In this document: positions 26,518 to 39,394 of the stretch, piece after piece
Layout: every line of letters starts with the position of its first letter
Numbering within the stretch: the stretch's first letter is position 1
Source of the DNA: Podospora pseudoanserina
Taxonomy: Eukaryota; Ascomycota; Sordariomycetes; Sordariales; Podosporaceae
DNA: 64,000 nt
Direction of reading: 5' to 3'
Assembly (NCBI RefSeq): GCF_035222485.1
Contig: NC_085920.1
Location: 8,604,001-8,668,000, forward strand
The notes under the pieces: model-generated
Told to the model about the DNA's origin: nothing
The model's database searches: none
Seen by the model: the letters and a program-made list of their open reading frames with translations, nothing else
Position numbers and translations under genes: made by a program

Positions 26518-27957
26518 TCAGACCGAAGGGGCTGGTGAGCCAAAGGAGCTGAACGTGCCCGAAGACGTGGGGCTGGGCGAATCCACTGGGCTGGAAGAAC
26601 CCGATTGACCCGGAGAACTGTAAGGGCTGGGGTAGGCGGACGTGTTTCCATACTTGATGAACATCGGCCACGGGCCCCCTGAGATCAAAAACCGCTCTAG
26701 ACCCAGAGAGTCAAAGTTTTCTTTGCACCTCGAAGCAGACTTCTTATACCAGCCCTCAAATCCATCCTCCTGATGTACCGTATTCCAGTCGTCGCTGACC
26801 ACGGGTAGAAAATCCCAAACCTCCCTGGTGCGCGTATAAGCATCACCGCTCTCAATATCGCCTTCCAGGTGAAATCGCTGAAGCGCAGTGAGCTTCTCCT
26901 TTAGCCCGGTGAATAACGAGCGCCACCGTCCGTTGTGTAGGTGTATGCCTCCGATACTGAGCTCAAGTGGCTTAGCGAGGCCACGACCGCCAAGTCGGAG
27001 TCTCTCGAGTGTGGGGGAGTGGCGGAGTAGGAAGGACTTGAGATCCTCCTCAGAGCATGAGATGCCCTCGAGCTTCAGATCCGTGAGCCTTTTGTAAGTG
27101 AAGTCACCGGCAAACAGAGCCCTGAAAGAGAGCTCAAACTTCTCGGCCGGCGCATGATATGTGTGGAAAGCTAGACGCAGGTGTGTGACATTGTTGGCGG
27201 ACTGAAGGACCCGTCCCAACCCGTTGATCGCTCTGGACCGCGAGGCAGGGCCCATCTGACGGGGAATATCAAGCACCAGGTCCAGCCGGGAGAGGCCTGC
27301 AAACGTCTGGGCACAGTCAAACCATCGCTGCCGAGCATCTGGATGACGAAAGAGCTCCAGGGGTACTTGATCGATACTCAGAGACTGAAGACGAGCGTGA
27401 GGGAGAGCGGAAAGGATGGCATCAAGGTCCTTCGAGGCGCGAAGTCGGTCTTGTTTGCGACAGTGGTGATACGGAAAGACCTGATCAAACAAGTCAATGC
27501 CGTACGGGTTCTTGGTGAAGTTGATATCAACGACCTCCAGGTTAGGTAGCCGCTTCAAAGTGGCCTCGAGCACAGACTGGCGAGTGTGTAACGGAGCCAC
27601 CAGGGTGGCACGCTCTTCGAGCTTGTGATAGCGAGACCAGCCCTCCTGAATGAAGTCATGACCCTCGCGGCACCTCAGCCACTGATGCAGAGAGGTGGTT
27701 TCTTGGGCCCGTCCCACATCTACTTTTGCCAAATGGAAGACCAGTGACCGGGGCTTGCCAAGAAGACGGTCATGGCGAGCAATCGACTGTAGCCTTTGAA
27801 CATCATCTCTCCATTCTACTACTGCAAAGTGGTCTAGGAGGAGGTAGTCGTATCCTATATCGGCAAATTTTCGTGATGCCAGGCGGAGGGCCGTTACGGT
27901 AGGCAGGTCGCAGTATTGGTAGACGATTCGCACCAGCTCGACGGGGAGGAGGTCCAT
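26518..27957 (-). CDS. F-box protein with leucine-rich-like region
   Basis: Single-exon gene of 479 residues. It begins with an F-box (MDLLPVELVRIVYQYCDLPTVTALRLASRKF, broken here as MDLLPVELVRIVYQYC then DLPTVTALRLASRKF), the motif that binds Skp1 in SCF ubiquitin ligases. Residues about 150-380 contain repeated hydrophobic blocks resembling divergent leucine-rich repeats (LPNLEVVDINF, ARLQSLSIDQVPL, LSRLDLVLDI, VTHLRLAFHTY, LTDLKLEGI, LERLRLGG), likely the substrate-binding part. The tail (from about 440) is Ser/Pro/Gly-rich and disordered. The start is the first ATG in frame; sequence upstream in that frame begins only at a TTG. The substrate is unknown; this is a generic fungal F-box family. 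Confidence 0.85.
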   Translation of the reverse strand: MDLLPVELVRIVYQYCDLPTVTALRLASRKFADIGYDYLLLDHFAVVEWRDDVQRLQSIARHDRLLGKPRSLVFHLAKVDVGRAQETTSLHQWLRCREGHDFIQEGWSRYHKLEERATLVAPLHTRQSVLEATLKRLPNLEVVDINFTKNPYGIDLFDQVFPYHHCRKQDRLRASKDLDAILSALPHARLQSLSIDQVPLELFRHPDARQRWFDCAQTFAGLSRLDLVLDIPRQMGPASRSRAINGLGRVLQSANNVTHLRLAFHTYHAPAEKFELSFRALFAGDFTYKRLTDLKLEGISCSEEDLKSFLLRHSPTLERLRLGGRGLAKPLELSIGGIHLHNGRWRSLFTGLKEKLTALQRFHLEGDIESGDAYTRTREVWDFLPVVSDDWNTVHQEDGFEGWYKKSASRCKENFDSLGLERFLISGGPWPMFIKYGNTSAYPSPYSSPGQSGSSSPVDSPSPTSSGTFSSFGSPAPSV

Positions 27958-30014
27958 GCTGGAGGTGAAAGGAGCATGGGAGGACGAGATCGGCAAGCAC
28001 CAGTAGGTCCCATATGATGTAGATGAAGGTGATGGAAGTAGGAGAAGAACAGATAGATATCAGGAATATAAGCCAACCGTAATTCAACGTGGGTGAGGTT
28101 ATGGCGAATGGCAAAAGTGGCGGGCGAGAAGGGAAAAGGCGGACTTTTGATCTTTATACCGCCAAGCAGAACCGATCTGGCGGGCTGACACCGACACAAC
28201 AACCTTCACATCCAGATGCAGGGCCCAAAAGATGGCGACCCAGGGGTAAAAAGCAGAAATGGAGCCAAACCGTTCCCTGCCCCTTGCACTAGCACATGCT
28301 GCTCGGTTGCTGGTGTTGCAGTTTCCATGGAATGCCGTCTCTTGGGCACGCGAGGAAGGAAAAATTCGACGGGCTTTGACACCGAAACTTTTGGGCAAGA
28401 AGTCGGTGAGCTTAAGACAGACAAGGGCGACCACGACGCACACGACAGTTGGATTCGCCAGCCTGGGCTTCCGACAGCGACAGGGGACCAATTGCATCCA
28501 CAGTTGCATTAGCGGCCTGGTGCAGGCCCATGGATGGATGGCTGGCGGTGTGCAGCCTCTGCCTCAGTGTGACCGAAATGGAGGTGTGATGGAAAAGTCA
28601 TGGAATGCGCCTTCCGTCACCTAAACGGAGACGCTGACACCACGTGAAAGGTCGCCGATGTGCGTGGTGAGCAAGCATCACCAACTAATGCCACGCCATT
28701 CCCGATCTCATCGACTTCCGCACTTTCCAAACTTATCAAGTTCCCGATCTTATCAGAAGTCTTGGTGTTGTGGTGGAGTTGCTGTCTCTAACGAACGGAG
28801 CAGTAGTGATGTCTCTCCTGCCGTTTGTTGCACAAGGCCGGAATGGCGGGATGGACACCTACCTACCTTACTGTACCTCTTCCTCTTTCAATGGCTCGTG
28901 AGCCCTGAGAACACGGGGCATGAGTCCAGCAACCTATCCAATCCACTGGTGCTGACGAAAGCATGCCTTGGTCATATGTATCCATCAACAGTAACCTGAT
29001 CATGATGCGTTACATGTAGCCACTTGCCCCTCTTTTGCGTTTAAAGTATGATTGATGAAGAAAACCGCCAGACAGACCGCACTTTGCCGCTAATAAAGTT
29101 AGGAATCTTGAAACAAAAAGGCGGACATCGACAGCAGAGGACGTTCCACAGTGACAGTCCCGCTCCTTGGGCCGTCTCGATGTCTCACCTCTGGCTCGAC
29201 GCTTGTGTCCACGCACACCGAAGATGCCGCTGTTCTCTCACCTTTCCACCCACGGGTGTGAAGTGGAGGGATCTCAATCAAGGTCCAGTCAGGTCAAGGT
29301 TTCTATTATTTCTTGTGTGCCGTCGGAACACTAGACAAGACCCGGTTGGTGGTTTTAGTCCGAAAAGTGTGTTGATTGCATGAGATGTCCCAAGGCGATG
29401 CAGCCTCATTCAGAACTTGCGTCCGTATCAGGGTGTTAGACTGTTTTAGTATCAGTCGGGTACCATCTCCAGCTTACAGACCTGGTGTACTGCCTGCTCA
29501 CGGCCCCTGGAGCGATGGGCCTATTTGGACCGCGGAGAATACATAACGAGGTATTCTTCATCTAAAGGTGAAAGCTGCTGCATGTCACACCGAATCCCCA
29601 ACCCGCCCGGCGGTGAGGCGGGCTGCCAGGCACCCCCACTCGCGGCTCCGTGGCGGGGTCTGGGCACGGATCACACGCCCGCTTTTTGCGTCTCCTCTTT
29701 GGTGTTTGAAGGCAGTTGTGGCCTCTCCAGCCCACTTCACACACCACCTCCATCAGCTCAACTAAAAGTGCTGGGGCATCTCCGGGCTTCCTGCCTGCAT
29801 AGCCAACTGTCGATTTCAAGGGAGTCCAGTCAACCCTTCTGCAAGACAGGCACCTACCCCGCGATATTATTACACAGCCTCAAGCTTGAAATGTCGAAAT
29901 GACCCATCAGCAACGAGGGACCAAGACGCCCCGCTCAAAAAACATAAGCCTTTTTGCCCACAAACCCAGCATGGTATTGCTATTCCAGCCTTGTGCCACG
30001 CCACAGCCGTCCGA
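27958..30014. promoter_or_regulatory. Divergent intergenic region, F-box gene / RBR ligase gene
   Basis: About 2 kb separating oppositely transcribed genes, so it must hold both promoters. Just before the RBR start there are two upstream reading frames: ATGTCGAAATGA at 29891-29902, and a 20-codon frame at 29971-30033 that overlaps the main start. No other gene is recognised. Confidence 0.5.
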
Positions 30015-32090
30015 ATGGGCTTTCCAGACCTGATGGGCTCCTCGACAGCCCATCGCGGCGCGCGAAAGAGCAATAAAGTCCCGGCCGCAAACACTCCCCT
30101 CGAGATGACACCGGCAGCTAGAACTCCAAAGGATGCTGTCAGTCATGCTCTTCCAGAGTATATCGCAGAAGAGGAACATCTGAGGCCCCTTGGCGAGACA
30201 GCACCCGACCTGCGAGAGCTGAATGCCTGTCTCGACGCACTGGCAGCCGTCTTCCCCGACATCCAAATCGAAGTATTCCGAGAACTGTTGACCAACTTTG
30301 ACGGAGAATCTAGGCTTGCTCTCGCTGCCGACGCTTTGCTCAAGAATCGTGCCGTCTGGGTGAAAGGTCGCTGGAGGATTGACAAGGACGGACTAGGCGG
30401 CATGTCTGCCAAAGAACACCAGCAAAGGCCCGGCCAGAATGCCGCAGATATCAATCGAGGGTTTGAGCGCGTGCCACCGACCGAAGTCTTTAGAAGCCAT
30501 GAGTACAGAGCTGCCGTGGAGAATCTGGGCCTGCAAGAATTCAAAGGCTTGCAGCGATCAACCATCAAAGCCGTCCTGGCTGAGCATAACTACTCCTATC
30601 TAGAAGCCCGAGAGACTCTCGTGGGGTTGGCATCCAAGTCGTGGCGCTTCACTATCTCTTCCTTATTCCGGGGACGCAAAGTTATCTCGGCTGCTGTGGC
30701 GGCCCAACACCCCCTGATCATCTATAAATCAACTGGCCAAGGGTCTATCGTCCCGACTATCAAGGCTACCGGAAGCGCTGAGCTCGACAGGGAGCTGTAT
30801 GATGCCCTTATTGTGCCACTGAAAACGAAGCAGCGAGCTGAACGCGAAGCGAAGGATCACGAGATGGCTGTAGCCATGAACAACGCCGAAGCTGAGGAGA
30901 CTGACAATCTGCTGGAGTGCGTTTGCTGCTATACCGAGTCTGTCTTCGAGGAGTTCACTTCTTGTAGTGCAAACGGGCACATGATCTGCTTTCGTTGTGT
31001 ACAGCACACACTCACAGAAGCCATCTTTGGCCAAGGTTGGCAGCGCAGCATTGACCCAAACACAGGAACCCTCCGGTGCCCAGCCGCCGAATCAACAGAG
31101 TGTGCCGGATGCATTCCATCACATCACTTACACCGGGCGCTGATGGAAGATAAGACCGGCCCTGAGAAGCTTCACAAACTTGACCAGCGACTCGCCGATA
31201 ATTCTCTGGCTGCGACCGGTCTGCCGATAATCCACTGCCCCTTTTGCTCCTACGCCGAGGTAGACGATATTTACCACCCTGAGACTCAAACTCAGCTCAG
31301 GCCCCGTTCTGTCAATATCTGGAATATCATCCTTGTCGTCGCATGCCTCTTCACCGTCCCCTTCCTGGCCCCGCTGGCTCTGCTGGTGGCTTTTATCATA
31401 TTCCTGCTCTTCATCTCCCACCAAACCTTCGGCACCAGCGTCATGGCTGAGCTCCGCGCTGCTTGTCAACGCCAACGCCGCCGCCGTCGCGGTCTCCGCT
31501 TTACGTGCCAGAACCCTCTCTGCGGCCGCGCCTCCTGTCTGCTGTGCAACAAGGCGTGGAAAGATGTTCATGTATGCAATGAGTCCAGCCTTGTCGCTCT
31601 CCGAACGCAGGTGGAGCAGGCAATGAGCTTGGCCATCAAACGGGTCTGTCCCAAATGCAACACTGGGTTTGTCAAGACCTCGGGCTGCAACAAGCTGACC
31701 TGCCCGTGCGGGTACAAGATGTGCTACGTCTGCCGCAAGGACATTGGGAACGGCGCGTCGACGCAGGATGTCGGCTACCAACATTTTTGTCAGCATTTCC
31801 GGCCACAGGGTGATGGGACAAAATGCAAAGAATGCACAAAGTGTAATTTGTGGGAAAAGGAGGACGAGGAGGCGGTGCTGGACGCTGCGAGGAAGGAGGC
31901 AGAAAGGAAATGGATGGAAGCGGAGAAGAGGGAGCTCTCTGGACCAGAGCAGACATACTTGACCGAGGGGGTGGCGGTGAACTCAACCAGGATGGGGGCT
32001 GTGGTCTTGGGGGACTTGCTGAAACGTGGGAGATGGCCCACAATGGGGGAGGTTTGTGATGTTATGGTTGAGCAGTTTTTGAACCCTTGA
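30015..32090 (+). CDS. RBR (RING1-IBR-RING2) E3 ubiquitin ligase, RNF216/TRIAD3-like, with membrane insertion
   Basis: Predicted RING/HECT-hybrid ubiquitin ligase of 691 residues in one exon. RING1 starts at C302 (CVCCYTESVFEEF, GHMICFRCVQHT). The IBR opens with HCPFCSYAEVDD near 412-423 and closes with CQNPLCGRASCLLC and WKDVHVC near 500-525. RING2 is CPKCNTGFVKTSGC then NKLTCPCGYKMCYVC, with the likely catalytic cysteine at C558 (the GC of the RBR consensus). This arrangement resembles human RNF216. Unusually, a 33-residue hydrophobic stretch (about 435-468, IWNIILVVACLF then TVPFLAPLALLVAF then IIFLLFI), followed by a basic run (RQRRRRRG), interrupts the IBR. It could be a membrane hairpin. 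The first ATG in frame is chosen; an upstream TTG gives an open frame of 43 more codons without an ATG. Met at 30033 is an alternative start. Confidence 0.88.
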   Translation: MGFPDLMGSSTAHRGARKSNKVPAANTPLEMTPAARTPKDAVSHALPEYIAEEEHLRPLGETAPDLRELNACLDALAAVFPDIQIEVFRELLTNFDGESRLALAADALLKNRAVWVKGRWRIDKDGLGGMSAKEHQQRPGQNAADINRGFERVPPTEVFRSHEYRAAVENLGLQEFKGLQRSTIKAVLAEHNYSYLEARETLVGLASKSWRFTISSLFRGRKVISAAVAAQHPLIIYKSTGQGSIVPTIKATGSAELDRELYDALIVPLKTKQRAEREAKDHEMAVAMNNAEAEETDNLLECVCCYTESVFEEFTSCSANGHMICFRCVQHTLTEAIFGQGWQRSIDPNTGTLRCPAAESTECAGCIPSHHLHRALMEDKTGPEKLHKLDQRLADNSLAATGLPIIHCPFCSYAEVDDIYHPETQTQLRPRSVNIWNIILVVACLFTVPFLAPLALLVAFIIFLLFISHQTFGTSVMAELRAACQRQRRRRRGLRFTCQNPLCGRASCLLCNKAWKDVHVCNESSLVALRTQVEQAMSLAIKRVCPKCNTGFVKTSGCNKLTCPCGYKMCYVCRKDIGNGASTQDVGYQHFCQHFRPQGDGTKCKECTKCNLWEKEDEEAVLDAARKEAERKWMEAEKRELSGPEQTYLTEGVAVNSTRMGAVVLGDLLKRGRWPTMGEVCDVMVEQFLNP

Positions 32091-33004
32091 GTTGTGAGTA
32101 AACAAGACGAAGGGCATTCCAATGTAAACTGGAGACCATGTCAAGGACGCAGTGTGATAGCGGAATGAAGGCTCTATTGGATATCGTACCAAGTAAAATG
32201 ATAATGACAGAAACAGTCCCGTTTTATGTGCCCATCTCGCCGAGACCACCAACACCTGCATAATGTATATACCTGATTGTACTGTCCATCCCAACTAATT
32301 GCTCCATAGGAGTTCTCACCAGTCAAAGCGCGTGTGCACACACATACACACACACGCACGCACTGAGCCACACCAGTTTTTATTCCCACAAAGCCACGAT
32401 CCACCGTTTGATTGCCACCAGCACTCAACCGAGCCAGAAGTTAAAAAGCCAGAGAGTAAATCGCGAGTAGATCAGGACATCGCGAATCCTTTTTTCTTCT
32501 GGCCTCCTACTTTTTGACCAACCCGACACACTACTACTGCCCCCTAAACTCATGAAAATGAAGGAAACAAATGACGAGAGAAGAGGTATATTAAGAGACA
32601 TAATCACCCGACACAGTTCGTGCTTCATGGTTGCCAACCACGCAAACCACCCAACCCAGCAGAGAAAACAAAAAGGTCGCTTCGCTTTGAATCACAAACA
32701 AAACCAAATAACAAAATCCTTCCCGTGCCCCGTTTCGTCCATCCGGGTTGCCGGCTACCCATTAGAAAAAAAGCCAGCCCGGTGCATTTCCCGTTTCCCC
32801 ACGTGTCGCTAGTACTTTTTATCTCGAAAAGGATCACAGAACCAAGAGAAGCAAGAAGAGGAGACTGACGCCAAGATCGGGAATAACAAGGACGGAACCC
32901 AGGGCCTAAAGCTGTACGTTTATGCCATCCCTCGAACCCATCTAAACCAAGCCGGAGAGCTAATAAAAATCAAGCCGAGCAGAGCCCGTGGGCCAGACGT
33001 TTTG
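32091..33004. other. Convergent intergenic region, RBR gene / asd-4
   Basis: 3' flanks of two converging genes. It contains a (CA)n-type microsatellite at 32337-32362. No gene is recognised; short frames on both strands are unconserved. Confidence 0.6.
32337..32362. repeat. (CA)n imperfect microsatellite
   Basis: CA-rich tract with T and G interruptions, in the shared 3' flank of the RBR and asd-4 genes. Confidence 0.9.
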
Positions 33005-34226
33005 CTATGGCGCGGTCACTTCGATCTTTGTATCCTCCTCCATTGTTTCTGGTAACGTCTCGTTGGCTGTCTCAAGGGCAGTCTCCGCCGCGGGGTTGAC
33101 AACCGGTTCGGGAATGGGAACGATTTGAATGGAAACGGGTTGGGGAAGAGTTTCTTCCTGCTGATGATCCTGCTGTTGTTCAAAGACAATCGGTTGCTCT
33201 GGTTCCTCTACCCTTGGCTTCTTGGCAGCTCGGCCGTCCTCGAATGTGTGATCCCGGGAATCCCTGGCTTCCTTGAGCTCAACTTCGAGTTCATCTAGGC
33301 GCCGCTTAAGCATGTTTTCCCTGCGGTGGCTTTCCTCCAGCTCGTTTTGCAACTGTGCATGCGCAGCATTGAGGGTTTCGGCTTGAACAGTCGCGACCTC
33401 GAGTTGGGCGGTCAAGGTTTCGTTCTGGCTTCGAGCCTGGTTGAGGGCATCTGTCAGAGCATCCATTTGTGCGCGGAGCTGGGCATCCGAATCAGAGCCG
33501 CCATTCTCTGGCTGCTGTCGGGCTTGCGCTTGCAGCTGTTGCTGTTCTTGTTCGAGTTGTTGGATTCGTCCACGGTACAATTCTTGAATGACCTCGAGTT
33601 CGCTCACACGGGTCCTCAGCTGCGAATTCTCGTCATGTCCCTGAGGCATATCTGTGCGCTCGCCATTCAGGGGTGAAGCATGGCCACCAGGCCCGCTGGC
33701 GACTTGAAACCCGGACAGCTGTTGCGCCTGAAACTGTTCATCTTGATTTCCGTACATCGGCGCCATGTGCGGGTTGTACATGTTCGGTGTTCCGGTGCGT
33801 GAAATAGGGGAGTTTGTGTCGTCCATGTGGCCATTGGTCGATTTTTGCGACGGTCTGCGAGCGCCATTCCCATTGGCAAGGTCAGCGCCGTTCACGTCGG
33901 CGCCAGCGGGGAGAGCTTGGTTTTGTTGCGCCTGGGCGGGGATGCGGTTAGTGATTCGGTGGTTGGACACCTCCTGCGCTTCAATTGCGTACCTTTTTCT
34001 GCTTTGCAAGATCAGGGCGCATAGTCTTGACGCGATTGCGGCTCTTGATAACGTCGGTCTTGAGGGAGCTAGGCCGAGGTCGGCCATGCAGTTTGAGGAA
34101 GAGACCGCAGGCATTGCAGAGGACGGCGCCGTGCTCGTCGCGTCTCCATAGCGGCGTGGTCGAGGTACCGCAGTTCTGGCATGTGGGCTGTGTTGATTCA
34201 CGGTCATGGTTAGCCATGGTTGCCAT
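33005..34226 (-). CDS. asd-4: ASD-4/AreB, short isoform from internal start
   Basis: Alternative product of the same locus, two exons (34226-33993 and 33931-33005), 386 residues, starting [19 protein letters not shown]. The intron (33992-33932) has donor GTACGC, branch ACTAAC and acceptor CCAG. The ATG lies in the intron of the long form, so a separate promoter in 34227-34714 is implied. All zinc-finger residues and the coiled coil are retained. Only the 95-residue Pro/Ser-rich N-terminus of the long form is replaced by 13 residues ending at the shared PTCQNC. Either isoform, or both, may be the main product. Confidence 0.65.
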
Positions 34227-35161
34227 GATGGCGGTGCGCTCCAAGGCGATTTGACGAAAGAAAGGGGCAGAGCGATTAGATCGTGACGATAAGGTGCCTT
34301 GATAAATGCGAGGGAGGGATAGATATGGGAGGTGGAGGAGGGATGATAAGAAGATGATAAGGAAATTTTTGAACGGATCCCAAGTGTGGGGCACCAGTGA
34401 TAACACAATCGCTTTTTGGGCGACTGATCGATCTGCAGACAGCGCGGGAGCCAGTGTGGGTTGGGGGCTTAGATAAGCGCAACCCCACCAGATTTTTTCA
34501 CCCTGATGACATCGTGAAGAGCCAATTGGAGGGGAAAAGGGCGGCCAACAATGGACATGGGTTCCGTCCGACTCTCCCTCTACCCGTGCGTCCTTGGATT
34601 GATTCGCAAACCCCTCTGCAAGCACTACAATCGGGCCTCGGTGATGGATTGTCGAGATCGTCTATGCGACATGGGTGGAATTGACGAGCAAACAAAGTGT
34701 GAATCTGAACGTACCAAGTTACCACCCGGGCCAGGATGGGTGCTCGCAGGCGACGTTCTAGGAGGCATCGCAGGCGCGATCGCAACAGGCCTGAGCGAAG
34801 CAAACGCATTAGTCAAGTTAGTTCCATAAACAAGGAAGCAAGCAGTGACAGCTACGGAATGGATGAACCGGAGTCACAATAGCCTGCAACGAATACAGTT
34901 CGAATGCGCGTCTCCAGCAGCTCCATGCGCCACAAAGAAAAATAACACTGACCTAGGCTGCTGTATCTGAGGGGTGCCCGTACCAGGGGCGAATGTAGAG
35001 ATACCCGGGAGCGGGTTCAAGGGCGTACTGCCAGAGGCTGTACTAGGCGTATCCGGGTGCGTCGCTGCCAGGCTCGGAGAAGTAGGCCGCGCCTCGGGCT
35101 CAGGAGCTGAGGGCAGTGGTGGCCCCGATGACAGGCCTTCGGTGACCGCGCTTTCGTCCAT
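33005..35161 (-). CDS. asd-4: GATA transcription factor ASD-4/AreB, long isoform
   Basis: GATA factor with one zinc finger near the N-terminus and a long C-terminal coiled coil, the layout of Aspergillus AreB and Neurospora ASD-4. In those fungi it modulates nitrogen-regulated genes and sexual development. Predicted exons of the long form are 35161-34953, 34790-34715, 34187-33993 and 33931-33005, giving 468 residues. The first two exons (209 + 76 nt = exactly 95 codons) end in phase 0. They splice to an ACAG acceptor just before [14 protein letters not shown], also phase 0. Zinc cysteines are C-x2-C-x17-C-x2-C (CQNC, CNAC), followed by the basic tail ([18 protein letters not shown]). The rest holds a Gln-rich coiled coil with a leucine heptad pattern and a Glu/Pro-rich end. 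A shorter product begins at 34226 (see the separate entry). AreB genes in other fungi are known to give transcripts with alternative N-termini. The long form itself is inferred from phase and splice signals. Confidence 0.7.
34227..34714 (-). promoter_or_regulatory. Putative internal promoter and long intron of asd-4
   Basis: Segment between exon 2 of the long form and the ATG of the short form. In the long transcript it would be spliced out, making the largest intron in the gene (about 530 nt). For the short transcript it must contain the promoter and leader. It is open in the GATA reading frame from 34625 onward, but the predicted residues look noncoding (Trp/Cys-rich). Confidence 0.45.
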
Positions 35162-37691
<2,530 letters not shown>

Positions 37692-38087
37692 GGTTGAGTG
37701 GCGGAGGGAAAGGGAGTTGTAATGGATACCTGTCAATCTGGATGTTCGAATCCAGAGCCCATGATACCCAAAGCAGGGCCTGATGCTGACTGAGTTGGCG
37801 CAAATCTTCTGCTTTTGTGACTTTTTTTTGCTTTGAGGACAGCGATCATCTTTTGGTTGGCGAGTTTGGAGAAGGAACCGAGGCTCTGGCGTCATCGGTT
37901 TCCATATCCGTTGGTGCGGGGGAACGTGGGGAAGGCGGATCCGGGCCCGAACCCCTTAGCGCCGGGATTCGATTTCTTAAAGGGACGACACCCAGTGGCT
38001 CATCAAGGTTGACCCCTTTCGTTACTACTGACTGCATTTATGTACATTAATTGATATCTCGATTTAAGGTGATTCATCACATTCACC
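37692..38087. other. Intergenic KRR1 / MDR gene
   Basis: 3' flank of KRR1 and promoter of the oxidoreductase. A tRNA T-loop-like sequence (TGTTCGAATCC, about 37744-37754) is present, but no acceptor, D or anticodon arms fit, so no tRNA is called. Confidence 0.6.
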
Positions 38088-39266
38088 ATGCCTCAAAATC
38101 AGAGCCTCACCATCAAGCCTATCGAAGGTGCAAAGCCGGGCAAGGTCTATTATCCGTGAGTTTTGGCGTTCCCATGCAACTCTCTCACCAAGTATTAATA
38201 AGCTTGAAGCCTTCACCTCAACACATCACCTGTTCCCACGCCCGGACCGGGCCAGGTGCTCGTCAAAGTGCAGGCCAGCGCTCTCAACCACCGCGACCTC
38301 TTCATCCGCCAGCACCTCTACCCCGGCATCTCCTTTTCTGCCCCTTTGCTAGCCGATGGTTATGGAACTGTGGTTTCACCAAGCTCATCACCGTTGTACA
38401 ACAAGCCCGTCTTGGTCACACCCTCGCGTGGCTGGATTTCATCCCCTGACGGCCCGGAACCCATTCCTACGACGGAAACCAACAGGGAGGAAAAGGAATG
38501 GAGTGTAATCGGCGGGTCGGCTCGTTATTCTGATCAAGGAACGGCTCAAAGCTTCATCGTGGTGCCCGAGGAGGAGGTATTTCCTGCTCCGGGCCACTTG
38601 ACATCCGCGGAAGGGGCTGCGCTGCCTTTGGCTGGGCTGACGGCGTGGAGAGCGCTGATCACAAAGGGGGAGGCCGAAAGAGGTCAGAATGTGTTAGTCA
38701 CGGGGATTGGCGGAGGTGTCGCGCTCGCGGCTTTGCAGTTTGCGGAGAAGAAGGGGTGCAATGTTTATGTTACTTCGTCGTCGCAGGAAAAGATCAACAA
38801 GGCGTTGGAAATGGGCGCCAAGGGTGGGGTGTTGTATACTGAGGCGACCTGGGAAAAGACACTGCTGAAGCAGCTGCCCAAGACAAGGCCGTTTATCGAT
38901 GTCATTGTCGACGGGTCGGGAGGAGATATTGTTGCCAAAGGAATCAAGATGCTAAAGCAGGGAGGCAAGATTGTGGTGTATGGGATGACAGTGGGACCGA
39001 AGATGGAGTGGAACATGAATGCCGTGTTAAAAAATATTGAGTTGAGAGGCACGAGCATGGGCAGCAGGGCTGAGTTTGGGGAGATGGTCAAGTTTGTGGA
39101 CGAGAACAAAATCAAGCCGGTTGTCAGCCGGGTTGTGAGCGGTGGGTTGGAGAACATCCAGGGCATCGATGGGCTGTTTGAGGATCTCAAGGGTGGCAAG
39201 CAGTTTGGCAAATTGGTCATCCTGGTAGACCGAGAGGAAGAAGGGGCGAGGTCACCCAAGTTGTAG
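38088..39266 (+). CDS. MDR-family NAD(P)H oxidoreductase (quinone oxidoreductase-like)
   Basis: Medium-chain dehydrogenase/reductase, 374 residues in two exons (38088-38155 and 38210-39266). The short first exon encodes MPQNQSLTIKPIEGAKPGKV; it joins as YYPLHLNTSP then VPTPGPGQVLVKVQASALNH, a pattern typical of the family's N-terminal GroES-like domain. The Rossmann glycine motif GIGGGVALAALQF lies near residue 187, and AEGAALPLAGLTAWRAL precedes it. The zinc-binding cysteines and GHE motif of alcohol dehydrogenases are not seen, so a zinc-independent quinone- or enoyl-reductase-like activity is more likely. The substrate cannot be told from the sequence. The intron acceptor TTGAAG is unusual (AAG rather than CAG/TAG) but is the only one that keeps the frame. 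Confidence 0.9.
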
Positions 39267-39394
39267 GGATGTGTGCAACTTCTCTGTATCAATCTCTAGC
39301 CTTTTTGCTGATGATTTATGCTGAGCCCAGCTCTTGAAACGCTCGCGACTTTTGTTTCCCTAATGTTCAGACAACCTTCCTTCAAATCGTCCCA

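Noticed and set aside
31128-31796. 222-residue frame antisense to the RBR ligase
   Set aside because: Shadow of a well-supported coding exon on the opposite strand.
34498-34809. 103-residue minus-strand frame between asd-4 exons
   Set aside because: It overlaps the predicted exon 2 in another frame, starts without support and shows no domain.
37725-37770. tRNA-like T-loop (TGTTCGAATCC)
   Set aside because: No matching acceptor, D or anticodon arm; the apparent stem gives an 8-nt loop rather than the standard 7.
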